DNA from: Micromonospora sp. WMMD961
GTDB taxonomy: Bacteria > Actinomycetota > Actinomycetes > Mycobacteriales > Micromonosporaceae
Direction of reading: 5' to 3'
DNA length: 64,000 nt
Assembly (NCBI RefSeq): GCF_029626145.1
Contig: NZ_JARUBJ010000002.1
Location: 5,962,501 to 6,026,500, forward strand
A program made the translations under genes and the position numbers. Under the pieces are notes generated by a model. That model did not search any database and was not told where the DNA came from. It saw only the letters and a program-made list of their open reading frames with translations. How positions within the stretch are numbered: the first letter of the stretch is position 1; the number at the start of each line of letters is the position of its first letter. Below are positions 41,805-52,690 of this stretch, piece after piece.

Positions 41805-43172
41805 GTGCCCGACGAGCGACCTTCCGTGGAAGGCCCAGCCACATTCCGCGAGGTGTTCGCCCAGCGCGAGTTTCGGGCCGTCTTCGTTGCTGGCGCTCTC
41901 TCCTGGGTCGGCGACTACGTCGCGAAGGCCGCCGTCACCCTGCTGGTCTACCAGCAGACCCGGTCCGTCGCGCTCTCCGCGGCGGCCTTCGCGGTCAGCT
42001 TCCTGCCCTGGCTGCTCGGCGGTCCCGTGCTCGCCGCCCTTGCCGAGCGGTACCCGTACCGACGGGTGATGGTGGCGTGTGACCTCATCCGGATGGCGTT
42101 GATGCTGCTCATCGCCATCCCGACCCTGCCGTACCAGGCGGTGTTGGTGCTGATCTTCGCCGCCACGCTGGCCAACCCGCCGAGCCAGGCGGCGAAGTCC
42201 GCGCTGATGCCGCAGATGCTCGCCGGGGACCGGCTGGTGCTCGGGCTGTCACTGAACAGCAGCGTCGGGCAGGCCGCCCAGATCATCGGGTACGTGTTCG
42301 GCGCCGCCGTCGCCTCGATCAACCCAGAGGTCGCGTTGCTGTTCAACGCGGCGACGTTCGGCCTCTCGGCGCTGCTCGTCCGCCTCGGCGTACGGCACCG
42401 GCCGGCGTCCATGGCCCCCGCGCACCGCAGCCACCTGCTGCGGGAGACCCGCCAGGGGTTCACCATCGTCTTCGGCACTCCGGTGTTGCGGGCGATCGCC
42501 GTGCTGGTGTTCAGCGCCATGCTCTTCTCGATCGTCCCCGAAGGCCTCGCTGCGGCCTGGGCCAACGAAGGCGCCAGGGACGACGTGAACCGGGGTGCGG
42601 CCCAAGCGGTGATCATGGTGGCCAACCCGATCGGTTTCATCCTCGGCGGGTTGCTGGTGAGTCGGCTCTTCGCGCCGGCCCGCCGGATGAAGCTGATGCG
42701 GCCGCTCGCGGTGCTGGCCCCGCTCGTGCTGGTGCCGTCGCTGCTCGACCCGCCACCGCTGGTGGTGGCACTGCTGGCCGCCCTCTGCGGGTTCGCGGTC
42801 GCCGGCATGCTGCCGATGGCCAACGGGCTGTTCGTCCAGGCCCTGCCCAACGGCTTCCGCGCCCGCGCTTTCGGTGTGATGGCCACCGGTGTCCAGGTCA
42901 TCCAAGGGCTCGCGGTGCTGGTCACCGGGCTACTCGCCGAGCGGATCCCCATCCCGGTGGTGGTCGGGCTCTGGAGCGCGGCCGGCGTGGTGCTCATGGC
43001 GGTGGCCGCGCTCAGCTGGCCGGACCGGCAGACGGTGGACGACGCGATCGCCGCAGCCGCGGCGGCCAACGCCGAGACGCCACGCGCCATGGGTCGCCCC
43101 GACGACGGGGGCACGGCCAGCGCTCCTGAGCCGCGTTCCGGCGAGGGCCACCGCCGCCACGCGGTCACCTGA
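41805..43172 (+). CDS. MFS transporter
   Basis: The GTG at 41805 has GGAGG five bases upstream and yields 455 residues. About twelve hydrophobic segments are present, with the MFS loop LAERYPYRRVMVACD between helices 2 and 3. The N-terminal FREVFAQREFRAVFVAGALSWVGD is typical of actinobacterial drug-exporter-like MFS proteins of the MFS_3/EntS group. The tail is hydrophilic (about 40 residues). The substrate is unknown and no regulator gene is adjacent. Confidence 0.88.
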   Translation: MPDERPSVEGPATFREVFAQREFRAVFVAGALSWVGDYVAKAAVTLLVYQQTRSVALSAAAFAVSFLPWLLGGPVLAALAERYPYRRVMVACDLIRMALMLLIAIPTLPYQAVLVLIFAATLANPPSQAAKSALMPQMLAGDRLVLGLSLNSSVGQAAQIIGYVFGAAVASINPEVALLFNAATFGLSALLVRLGVRHRPASMAPAHRSHLLRETRQGFTIVFGTPVLRAIAVLVFSAMLFSIVPEGLAAAWANEGARDDVNRGAAQAVIMVANPIGFILGGLLVSRLFAPARRMKLMRPLAVLAPLVLVPSLLDPPPLVVALLAALCGFAVAGMLPMANGLFVQALPNGFRARAFGVMATGVQVIQGLAVLVTGLLAERIPIPVVVGLWSAAGVVLMAVAALSWPDRQTVDDAIAAAAAANAETPRAMGRPDDGGTASAPEPRSGEGHRRHAVT

Positions 43173-43301
43173 TCCGTGGCGTCGCGGCCGATCCGGACGG
43201 GTCGGGTCAGCGCCCTGCCATTCGGGCCCGTCGACCCGGCGTGATCCGACGCACGCCGAAGGGGTCGAGCCGGCCCGTAGAGCACCTGGCAGGATGGAAC
43301 G

Positions 43302-43730
43302 GTGAACCCCGCAGGTGAATCCGACCGTCCTGGTGCGTCGATGACCCTCTTCGAAGCGGTCGGCGGCGAGCCCACCTTCCGCAGGCTGGTCGACGAGTTC
43401 TACGCCGGTATCGCCACCGATCCCCTGCTGCGGCCGATGTATCCGGAGGAGGACCTGGGGCCGGCCGCGGATCGGATGACCCTGTTCCTGATGCAGTACT
43501 GGGGCGGCCCCAACACGTACTCCGCCCAGCGCGGCCACCCTCGGTTGCGGATGCGGCACGCGCCCTTCCGGATCGGCGCGGCCGAGCGGGACGCCTGGCT
43601 GCGGAACATGCGCCGCGCGGTGGATCGGCTCGACCTGGAGCCGGAGATCGCCGCGACGCTCTGGGACTACCTGGAGCGGGCCGCGTACTTCATGGTCAAC
43701 GTCGAGGACGACCCGGCCACCGGCGTCTGA
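43302..43730 (+). CDS. glbO: Group II truncated haemoglobin
   Basis: The 142-residue globin starts at GTG 43302. TLFEAVGGEPTFRRLVDEFYAGI, the proximal His region LRMRHAPFRIG and the group II Trp in AERDAWLRNMRRAVD match actinobacterial GlbO. It binds O2 with high affinity and may protect against oxidative or nitrosative stress in the cytosol. It is convergent with a YbjN-type gene (22-bp gap). Confidence 0.94.
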   Translation: MNPAGESDRPGASMTLFEAVGGEPTFRRLVDEFYAGIATDPLLRPMYPEEDLGPAADRMTLFLMQYWGGPNTYSAQRGHPRLRMRHAPFRIGAAERDAWLRNMRRAVDRLDLEPEIAATLWDYLERAAYFMVNVEDDPATGV

Positions 43731-43752
43731 CCCGCCCGAGGCGCGCGCAGCG

Positions 43753-44268
43753 TCAGAGCAGTGCGCCCTCGTCGTGCAGCCAGTCCACGAAGCTGGTGGC
43801 CACCGCCGCGCCGCAGTCGAGCATCTCGACCAACAGCGCGTCGTGGGTGCCGGCGCCGAGTGGCACCTGGAGCTCCGCGTAGATCGGCAACTGCCCACGT
43901 TCGGTCGGGTCGCCGATGTACGCCTTGCAGAACCGGCGGGTGTGGTTCCACTCGTTGACCACCCGGTACGCCCGGTCGGCCCAGTCCGGCGGGACCGTGG
44001 CGTGTGGGCGTGCCCGCATGACCAGGATCTCGTCCTCCGGCCCTTCGAGGGTGACCAGCACGGCGTGCCGCTCCCACATGGCCAGCAGGTTGCCGTCGCC
44101 GTCGGCCAGATAGCGCACGTCGAGCAGGTCGAGTGCGTCGCAGACCCGGCGCAGACTCACCGGCTCGACGGTGGCGGGCATCTCCGCCAGCGCGGGCCGC
44201 TCGCTGGCCGGGCAGTCGTCCCCCGGCTGGCGAGGGCTGGGCGGCCCGATTCGGACCGCGCTCTCCAT
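43753..44268 (-). CDS. YbjN-domain protein
   Basis: The 171-residue protein starts at ATG 44268. The domain from about residue 40 (VSLRRVCDALDLLDVRYLADGDGNLLAMWERHAVLVTL) followed by RAYRVVNEWNHTRRFCKAY fits the YbjN/type III secretion chaperone-like fold frequent in actinobacteria. No enzymatic role is known; proteins of this fold are thought to bind other proteins. There is no signal peptide or membrane helix. Confidence 0.8.
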   Translation of the reverse strand: MESAVRIGPPSPRQPGDDCPASERPALAEMPATVEPVSLRRVCDALDLLDVRYLADGDGNLLAMWERHAVLVTLEGPEDEILVMRARPHATVPPDWADRAYRVVNEWNHTRRFCKAYIGDPTERGQLPIYAELQVPLGAGTHDALLVEMLDCGAAVATSFVDWLHDEGALL

Positions 44269-44468
44269 CGTGATCCCGCTTCGGGTTTCCGGATCGCCGC
44301 CGTCGGCGGGACCGGGGCGCCATGACCACCACGGCATCGCTCGCGCACCTCACTCCCCAGCGGATCCAGCCGCCTACGGTGCGTTGGATCCGAGGATGGA
44401 CGGTACCCGGACAGCCGAGTTGAAGCACCCCCCCAACGACCGCCCCAGCCCAGAAGAATGAGCCGGGG

Positions 44469-45200
44469 TCATCCGTTCGGACGAGTACCCAGGGGTGTCA
44501 CGGCAAGATCCGTGGCCTTCTGCGACCACGCGGCTCCGTATGGTCCCACCAGGCCGACCCACCGACCCGCCACCCGCACCTGAACAGTGGGCTCGCCGGG
44601 GCCTGCAGCCGGGCCGTCAGCAGCGCCGAGGAAGCCCATCCGGACCACCGCCTGCACCAACCGCTGCGGCACCTCGACCGGCGCGGCGGGCGTCGCGTCG
44701 GGAGTGACCACCACCGCCACGTGGTCGAGCAACGCGTCGCGCAAGGCACGCTGACCCACCGCGCGGCCGGCCACTCCCTGCTGGCTAGCCGTCCGCAGGG
44801 TGCCCGCCGCCGCTTGCGCGATCCGGCGCAGCTCGACGACGGGCAGCGCCTCCACCTGCCTGCTCCGCGCCGGCGGCAGCGGCCACCGCCACTGCGCGTC
44901 GCGGCGGGTGGGCAGGGCCACACCACCACGCTCCAGCTCGGCCAGCAGGTCGGCGGCGGCAACGGTGACATCGTCGGCGGGCCCACCGGCCACCGTGCGG
45001 ACCACCAGGACCTGCCAGGGCAGCCGTGCCCACAGGGCGACCCGGCCGGGGCCGCCGGCCGGCCGCAGCCGGACCGGCGCGAGCGGATCCAGCCGGACCA
45101 GCCGGGCCAGGAAGGCACCGGCGTCCGCCACCCCGGCGACCCCGTGTGTCGGGGTCGACGCCGCCGCCCGCCCCGACCCGGCCGCACCCGGCTGGGTCAT
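44469..45200 (-). CDS. Conserved hypothetical protein coupled to a thioesterase
   Basis: The 243-residue protein starts at ATG 45200, overlapping the thioesterase stop (ATGA). It is Ala/Arg/Val-rich with no clear membrane helix. The region LDPLAPVRLRPAGGPGRVALWARLPWQVLVVRT and the Trp-containing AQWRWPLPP suggest a beta-rich N-terminal half. I have the impression of a conserved actinobacterial protein next to acyl-CoA thioesterase and ettA, but cannot name the family. Confidence 0.75.
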   Translation of the reverse strand: MTQPGAAGSGRAAASTPTHGVAGVADAGAFLARLVRLDPLAPVRLRPAGGPGRVALWARLPWQVLVVRTVAGGPADDVTVAAADLLAELERGGVALPTRRDAQWRWPLPPARSRQVEALPVVELRRIAQAAAGTLRTASQQGVAGRAVGQRALRDALLDHVAVVVTPDATPAAPVEVPQRLVQAVVRMGFLGAADGPAAGPGEPTVQVRVAGRWVGLVGPYGAAWSQKATDLAVTPLGTRPNG

Positions 45201-45646
45201 CGCACACCCCCGCCCTGCGGCGCGTACGTCAGCAGGAACTCCCGCTCCTCCGCGGTGATCCGCCGGGGCACCTGGCGGGTCAGGTCGAACGGCACCAGCA
45301 CCGAGCGGGCGCGGCTGGCCAGCACCTCACCGTCGTACAGCTCGTAGGCGACGGTGAACCGGGAGGCCCGGATCTCCTCCACCCACAACTCGATCCGGAC
45401 GGTGGGCGCCGCCTCCGCGGTGGCCCGACCCAACGCGTAGTCGACCGGGCGCAGGTAGTCGACCTCGTGCCGGCGGATCACCACCCCGTCGGCGAACGAG
45501 CCGACCCCCCAGGCCCGGCCGCCGGCGAACATCAACGCCACCCGCGCCTCCTCGTACAGCGTGAGGAAGCGCGAGTTGTTGACGTGGCCGTACGCGTCCA
45601 GGTCGGACCAGCGCAGCGTGCAGTGGTAGACGAACCGGTCAGACAC
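45197..45646 (-). CDS. Acyl-CoA thioesterase, hotdog fold
   Basis: The 149-residue protein starts at GTG 45646. The 4-hydroxybenzoyl-CoA thioesterase signature is clear: LRWSDLDAYGHVNNSRFLTLYEEARV, with the catalytic Asp in SDLDAYGHVNN. Such enzymes release free acids from acyl-CoAs in the cytosol. It begins 12 bp after the ettA stop and overlaps the downstream hypothetical gene by 4 bp, so ettA-thioesterase-hypothetical is probably one operon. Confidence 0.9.
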   Translation of the reverse strand: MSDRFVYHCTLRWSDLDAYGHVNNSRFLTLYEEARVALMFAGGRAWGVGSFADGVVIRRHEVDYLRPVDYALGRATAEAAPTVRIELWVEEIRASRFTVAYELYDGEVLASRARSVLVPFDLTRQVPRRITAEEREFLLTYAPQGGGVR

Positions 45647-45658
45647 CGTCTCCGCCGG

Positions 45659-47335
<1,677 letters not shown>

Positions 47336-47544
47336 GGTGCGGGCTACCTCCGTCGGTTGCTGTCGCTGATCGGCGGCGCGGCGCGGGCTGTGAGATCCGC
47401 CCGCCGCCGCCGGCCGGGAGCCGGCCACGCGCACGCCATCGTCAATCCTGACAGGTACGGCGCGCTTCGCCCACATCACCCCGCCCCAGGAGTACGCGGG
47501 TGCGCCTCCTTGCCCGAGCCGGTAAGGCAAATTACGGTTTAGGT

Positions 47545-47829
47545 ATGACCAAGAAGATCACCATCAGCCTGCCCGACGATCTTGCGGAGAGACTCGCACT
47601 GGAACCCAACGTGTCCGCCTTTGTGGCCGACTCCCTACGGAGGCGGGTCGCCGGGGAGAAGACCCGGGAGATCCTCCGGAGCGTCGGCTTCAAGCTGACC
47701 GATGAAGGCCTGGCGCGGGCGCATGCCGAGATGGAGCAGGCCAAGGCGAGCATCACCCCCGAACTGCGCGCCCAGGCCGCCCAGTTGCAGGCAGAGGTCG
47801 AAGCGGCCCGTGCACGGGTCCGCCGGTGA
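47545..47829 (+). CDS. Ribbon-helix-helix antitoxin-like protein
   Basis: The 94-residue protein starts at ATG 47545. Its N-terminus, MTKKITISLPDDLAERLAL, is a typical RHH DNA-binding strand and helix, with NVSAFVADSLRRRVAGEK as the second helix. The C-terminal half is a charged helix likely to wrap the toxin. The stop overlaps the next gene (GTGA). With the PIN-like gene it forms a probable type II toxin-antitoxin pair. Confidence 0.75.
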   Translation: MTKKITISLPDDLAERLALEPNVSAFVADSLRRRVAGEKTREILRSVGFKLTDEGLARAHAEMEQAKASITPELRAQAAQLQAEVEAARARVRR

Positions 47830-48218
47830 CCACCTTCGGCCTTGCGCTCGACACAACCGCACTACTCGCCTATTCAGCGACGACTCAGGAGGTGGGGCAC
47901 CGGATCGCCGAAGTCGCCGACCACGCTCTTGATGTACTCGTGCCGGCACTCTGCCTAGCGCGGGCACACCAACAGGCGACTCCCGAGCAGTGGGAACTGT
48001 TGGAACTGCTCTCGGCACTGCCGAACATCCGGGTCACACCAGTCGAAGCCGACATGTGCGCCATTCTCGGTGGCTGGTCTCGCCGAATGGACGGTCGCAT
48101 GGATCTCGCTCAGCTCGCCATGGAGGCCGCGTCGCGTCCGCTCGTGCCGATCCTGACGGATCGGCGGGAACTGCTGGGCGAGGTGCTGCCCAAGGAGTGG
48201 CCGATCATCGACCTCTGA
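47826..48218 (+). CDS. PIN-like toxin protein
   Basis: The 130-residue protein starts at a GTG overlapping the antitoxin stop. FGLALDTTALLAYS supplies the first acidic residue of a PIN fold (Asp9), and VPALCLARAHQQ, MDLAQLAMEAASR and VPILTDRRELL follow in the expected order. The second acidic position, usually Glu in the VPxxxLxE helix, appears to be Ala/Arg here, so nuclease activity may be weakened. It lies between ettA and otsA. Confidence 0.65.
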   Translation: MTTFGLALDTTALLAYSATTQEVGHRIAEVADHALDVLVPALCLARAHQQATPEQWELLELLSALPNIRVTPVEADMCAILGGWSRRMDGRMDLAQLAMEAASRPLVPILTDRRELLGEVLPKEWPIIDL

Positions 48219-48361
48219 CCCGCCGGCTGTCGACAAGATCACCCTCAGGATTTCGGCAGGTGCGAGGCGGGTAGGAGACTCCGGCACGGGGCACCAGACG
48301 CCGCAGCTACGCTCAGTACGCTCATCGCGGTGGACCCGTCAGTACCTGGAGGTGGCCGATC

Positions 48362-49762
48362 GTGACCGTCCGTAGCTCCTTTGTCGTAGTGGCGAACCGT
48401 TTGCCGGTCGACGAGGTGAGCACACCCGAGGGACGGCAGTGGCGGCGTAGCCCTGGTGGGCTGGTCACCGCCCTGCATCCCGTACTCGCCGAGCACCAGG
48501 GCACTTGGGTCGGCTGGGCCGGCGGCACCGGCCCCGCTCCCGAGCCGTTCGACCTAGAGGGGATCCGGCTGCACCCGGTCCCGCTCAGCGCGGAGGAGTT
48601 GGAGCGCTACTACGAGGGCCAGTCCAATGCGACGATCTGGCCGCTCTACCACGACGCGGTGGAGACGCCGGCCTACAAGCGCCGGTGGCGGGAGGCGTAC
48701 CGCCTGGTCAACGCCCGGTTCGCGGAGGCCGCGGCGGACGTCGCGGCCGAGGGCGCCACGGTCTGGGTGCAGGACTACCAGCTGCAACTGGTCCCGGCGA
48801 TGCTCCGTGAGCTGCGTCCGGACCTGCGGATCGGGTTCTTCCTGCACATCCCGTTCCCGCCGATCGAACTGTTCATGCAGATGCCGTTCCGCACCGAGAT
48901 CCTGCGCGGCCTGCTCGGTGCCGACCTGGTCGGTTTCCAGCAGCGGCTGGCCGCGCAGAACTTCGTCCGCCTGGCCCGCCACCTGCTCGGGCTGCGCTAC
49001 GAGGGCCAGATGATCCAGGTCGACGGTCGGCAGGTGAAGGCGGGCGCCTTCCCCATCTCGATCGACACCCAGGAGATGGAGCGGATGGCCGCCGACCCGG
49101 CCATCCAGGCCCGGGCCAAGCAGATCCGTGCCGAGCTCGGTGACCCGAAGACGATCATCCTGGGCGTGGATCGCCTGGATTACACCAAGGGCATCGAGTT
49201 GCGACTCAAGGCCTTCCGCGAGCTGCTGGCTGACGGAAAGTTGACAGTTCCCGACGCGGTCATGGTGCAGGTGGCCACACCAAGCCGCGAACGCGTCGAG
49301 CACTACCAGGCACTTCGCGTCAAGGTGGAGCGCGAGGTGGGTCGGATTAATGGCGAATTCGGCAGGGTCGGCGTGCCGGCAGTGCATTACCTGCATCAGT
49401 CGTACAGTCGCAGTGAACTGGCCGCGATGTACGTTGCCGCCGACGTCATGATGGTGACCCCGCTGCGAGACGGAATGAACCTGGTGGCGAAGGAATACGT
49501 AGCATCACGTGCCGACCAGGGTGGCGCGCTCGTGCTCAGTGAGTTCGCCGGTGCCGCCACCGAGCTTCGCCAGGCATTTTTGTGCAACCCGCACGACCCG
49601 GACGCGGTCAAAGACGCCCTGCTCCGGGCAGTGCACGTGGAGAAAACCGAGGCGCGCCGCCGGATGCGGACAATGCAACGTCACCTGCGTACCCATGACG
49701 TGGGCCACTGGGCCAAGTCCTTCCTCTCCGAGCTTGGGGTTCCGGAGGCGGAGGCCGAGTGA
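48362..49762 (+). CDS. otsA: Trehalose-6-phosphate synthase
   Basis: The 466-residue GT20 enzyme starts at GTG 48362, with GGAGG nine bases upstream. It has the N-terminal phosphate loop SSFVVVANRLPVDEV and RRSPGGLVTAL, WVQDYQLQLVPAML, IGFFLHIPFPPIELF and VDRLDYTKGIELRL, all hallmarks of OtsA. It joins UDP- or GDP-glucose to glucose 6-phosphate. Its stop overlaps the otsB-GH15 start, so synthesis and dephosphorylation are coupled. Confidence 0.96.
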   Translation: MTVRSSFVVVANRLPVDEVSTPEGRQWRRSPGGLVTALHPVLAEHQGTWVGWAGGTGPAPEPFDLEGIRLHPVPLSAEELERYYEGQSNATIWPLYHDAVETPAYKRRWREAYRLVNARFAEAAADVAAEGATVWVQDYQLQLVPAMLRELRPDLRIGFFLHIPFPPIELFMQMPFRTEILRGLLGADLVGFQQRLAAQNFVRLARHLLGLRYEGQMIQVDGRQVKAGAFPISIDTQEMERMAADPAIQARAKQIRAELGDPKTIILGVDRLDYTKGIELRLKAFRELLADGKLTVPDAVMVQVATPSRERVEHYQALRVKVEREVGRINGEFGRVGVPAVHYLHQSYSRSELAAMYVAADVMMVTPLRDGMNLVAKEYVASRADQGGALVLSEFAGAATELRQAFLCNPHDPDAVKDALLRAVHVEKTEARRRMRTMQRHLRTHDVGHWAKSFLSELGVPEAEAE

Positions 49763-52368
49763 ACACGTCCGTCAACGATGGGGCGGCGATCGCCACCGGG
49801 GTGATGGACCCCGAGCTGCGCGCCGCCATCGGCCGGATCGCCCGGGTCCCCCAACTCCTGGTCGCCTGCGACTACGACGGCACACTCGCGCCGATCGTGG
49901 AGGACCCGAGCACGGCCGTCCCGCTGCCCGAGGCGGTCGCCGCCGTCCGCGCGCTCGCCGCGCTGCCGCAGACCACCGTGGCCGTGGTCTCCGGCCGGGC
50001 ACTGCGCGACCTTGCCGCGCTCTCCCGGCTGCCCAGCGAGGTGCACCTCGTCGGCAGCCACGGCTCCGAGTTCGACATCGGCTTCGTCGAGCGGCTCTCC
50101 CCCGAGCTGGTCGCGGTGCGCACGCAGGTCCGCAACGCGCTACGCGACATCGCCGCCGAGCATCCGGGCGTCCGGCTGGAACGCAAACCGGCGAGCGTCG
50201 CGATGCACACCCGGGGAATCGACCCGGAGGTGGCCGCCGCCGCCATCGAGGCGGTCCGCAACGGCCCGGCCACCTTCGACGGTGTCACGGTGACCCAGGG
50301 CAAGGAGGTCATCGAACTCTCCGTCGTGGCCACCCACAAGGGCACCGCCGTCGACCAGCTACGGACCCAGCTCGCCGCCAGCGCGGTGCTCTTCATCGGT
50401 GACGACATCACCGACGAGAACGCGTTCGGCCACCTGCACGGCCCCGACCTCGGCATCAAGATCGGCCCGGGGGACACCCAGGCCGGCTACCGGGTCGCCG
50501 ACCCGCTGGAGGCCGCGCGCGCGTTGGCGCTGCTGCTGGAGACCCGACGGCACTGGCTGTTCGGCGAGCGGGCGGTGCCGATCGAACGGCACTCCATGCT
50601 GTCCAACGGTCGTACCGTCGCCCTGCTCACCCCCGAAGCCAAGGTGAGCTGGCTCTGCCACCCCAAGCCGGACTCGGCGGCGATCTTCGCCGACCTGGTC
50701 GGCGGCAGCCCGGCCGGTCACTTCAGCGTCGCCCCGGAGCGCGGCGGTATCCCGCTGGGCCAGCGCTACCGCTCCGGCACGATGACGGTGGAGACCCGGT
50801 GGTCCGGGCTCACCGTCACCGACTGGCTGGACAAGCCGGCCCGGGAGACCACCCCGGACGACAGCCCGGCGGTCATCACCGGCGACTCCACCCTGGTCCG
50901 GGTGCTCACCGGCAGCGGCAAGGCGCGTGTCGAGTTCGCGCCCCGGCCCGAGTTCGGTCAGGTCGCCGTGCAGTTGCAGCCGATCGGCGACGGTCTGCTG
51001 GTGCTCGGCTCCAACGAGCCGGTCGCGCTCTACGCGCCCGGCCTGGAGTGGGAGGTCCGCAACGACGGTGGGTACGAGACCGCCAAGGCGGTCGTCGACC
51101 TCTCCGCCGCCGGTGGGCAGGTCGTGCTGGAGCTGCGCTTCGGCACGCACAGCCTGGAGCACCACCGGGTGCCGATCCACGAGCGGCAGGCCGCCGCCGA
51201 ACAGCCGTGGAAGGACTGGGTGGCCTCGCTCCGGCTGCCGTCCACCTCCCGCGACCTGGTCGCGCGCAGCGCCCTCACCCTGCGCGGGCTCTGCCACGAA
51301 GCCACCGGTTCGATCCTGGCCGCGGCGACCACCTCGCTCCCCGAGGAGCTCGGTGGCGTCCGCAACTGGGACTACCGCTACTGCTGGCTACGCGACGCCG
51401 CACTGACCGCCCGCTCGCTCGTCGACCTGGGCTCCATCGAGGAGGCCGAGGCGTTCCTGCGCTGGGTGGACGGCTGCATCGAGCGCACCGGTGGCCACCC
51501 CGAGCGGCTGCACCCGCTCTACACCATCGACGGGTACGAGCTGGGTGCCGAGGCGGTCATCGACACGCTGCCCGGGTACGCCGGCTCCCGGCCGGTCCGG
51601 GTCGGCAACCTCGCCAACCACCAGCTCCAACTGGACGTCTTCGGCCCGATCGCCGACCTGATCGCGGCCGTCGCCGACGCTCGCGGCTCGGTGCGCGACG
51701 ACGAGTGGCGGGTCCTGGAGAACATGGTCGAGGCGGTCCGCCGGCGCTGGCACGAGCCCGACCACGGCATCTGGGAGGCCCGGCTGCCACCACGGCACCA
51801 CGTCTTCTCCAAGGTGATGTGCTGGATGACCGTCGACCGCGCGCTGCACGTGATGCGCGAGCACGGCGGTGAGGACCGGCCCGAGTGGAAGGACCTGCGC
51901 GACCGGATCGGCGCCAACGTGCTGGAGCACGGTTGGCACTCCGACGTCGAGGCGTACAGCGTCGCGTACGGGGACGAGGACATGGACGCCTCGTCGCTCT
52001 GGATCGGCCTCTCCGGCCTGCTCCCGGGTGACGACCCGCGCTTCCTGTCCACAGTCCTGCGGATCGAGGCGGACCTGCGCAGCGGCCCGGTCGTCTACCG
52101 CTACCACTGGGACGACGGCCTGCCCGGCCGCGAGGGCGGCTTCCACATCTGCACGGCGTGGCTGATCGAGGCGTACCTGCGCACCGGCCGCCGCACCGAC
52201 GCCGAGGAACTGTTCGCGCAGATGGTGCTCACCGCCGGCCCGACCGGGCTGCTCCCCGAGCAGTACGACCCGCTCGCCGAGCGCGGCCTGGGCAACCACC
52301 CGCAGGCGTACAGCCACCTCGGTCTGATCCGCTGCGCCCTGCTGCTGGACAACATGGTCAAGCAGTAG
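49759..52368 (+). CDS. otsB: Trehalose-6-phosphate phosphatase fused to a GH15-family domain
   Basis: The 869-residue protein has two parts. Residues about 25-260 are an HAD phosphatase of the OtsB type: nucleophile in LVACDYDGTLAP, motif TVAVVSGRAL and metal site FIGDDITDENAF. Residues about 270-865 are a glucoamylase-like GH15 (alpha/alpha)6 domain with GVRNWDYRYCWLRDA and GLLPEQYDPL, the group that includes actinobacterial trehalases. The fusion puts trehalose formation and a possible trehalose-hydrolysing domain on one chain. GTG 49759 overlaps the otsA stop by 4 bp. Confidence 0.92.
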   Translation: MNTSVNDGAAIATGVMDPELRAAIGRIARVPQLLVACDYDGTLAPIVEDPSTAVPLPEAVAAVRALAALPQTTVAVVSGRALRDLAALSRLPSEVHLVGSHGSEFDIGFVERLSPELVAVRTQVRNALRDIAAEHPGVRLERKPASVAMHTRGIDPEVAAAAIEAVRNGPATFDGVTVTQGKEVIELSVVATHKGTAVDQLRTQLAASAVLFIGDDITDENAFGHLHGPDLGIKIGPGDTQAGYRVADPLEAARALALLLETRRHWLFGERAVPIERHSMLSNGRTVALLTPEAKVSWLCHPKPDSAAIFADLVGGSPAGHFSVAPERGGIPLGQRYRSGTMTVETRWSGLTVTDWLDKPARETTPDDSPAVITGDSTLVRVLTGSGKARVEFAPRPEFGQVAVQLQPIGDGLLVLGSNEPVALYAPGLEWEVRNDGGYETAKAVVDLSAAGGQVVLELRFGTHSLEHHRVPIHERQAAAEQPWKDWVASLRLPSTSRDLVARSALTLRGLCHEATGSILAAATTSLPEELGGVRNWDYRYCWLRDAALTARSLVDLGSIEEAEAFLRWVDGCIERTGGHPERLHPLYTIDGYELGAEAVIDTLPGYAGSRPVRVGNLANHQLQLDVFGPIADLIAAVADARGSVRDDEWRVLENMVEAVRRRWHEPDHGIWEARLPPRHHVFSKVMCWMTVDRALHVMREHGGEDRPEWKDLRDRIGANVLEHGWHSDVEAYSVAYGDEDMDASSLWIGLSGLLPGDDPRFLSTVLRIEADLRSGPVVYRYHWDDGLPGREGGFHICTAWLIEAYLRTGRRTDAEELFAQMVLTAGPTGLLPEQYDPLAERGLGNHPQAYSHLGLIRCALLLDNMVKQ

Positions 52369-52387
52369 TTCGCCGTACGTGTGACGG

Positions 52388-52419
52388 AAGGGGCCGGAGC
52401 GCAAGCGCTCCGGCCCCTT
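52388..52419 (+). terminator. Terminator of the otsA-otsB operon
   Basis: A perfect 14-bp stem (AAGGGGCCGGAGCG and its complement) with CAAG as loop lies 19 nt after the stop codon and is followed by TTG. Confidence 0.85.
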
Positions 52420-52489
52420 GTCGCTTCGGCTCCGCCAGTCCGTGGCTTCACCGGCTGGAACCTGCGACCCGAGCGGGCTGCCGCTACGT

Positions 52490-52690
52490 CGCAAGCCTCC
52501 AGACAAGCCAGCGTTTGGCGTCAAGCTGGGTCGGCCGATCCTCGTCCCCGAGCCCGTCATCCAAGACGCATCGGCCGGCTGAGGTCCAACGGGCACACCC
52601 TGCGCGCCATCGGTGACCAGTTCAACGTCGATTGGGTGCCGACCGTCCACAGGTTGCGACCGCTGGCACAGCTCAACGGTCCGAGGCGTT
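52490..52690 (+). pseudogene. Remnant of a serine recombinase C-terminal region
   Basis: One frame (from about 52490) reads RRKPPDKPAFGVKLGRP and stops at 52579. The next frame continues RIGRLRSNGHTLRAIGDQFN and VDWVPTVHR. Together these match the GVxLGRP hinge and the resolvase-type helix-turn-helix (RIxxLRAEGHTLRAIADxLNAxGVPT) of site-specific serine recombinases. A frameshift near 52570 and the loss of the catalytic domain show that it is dead. It marks the left border of a probable accessory segment. Confidence 0.55.
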
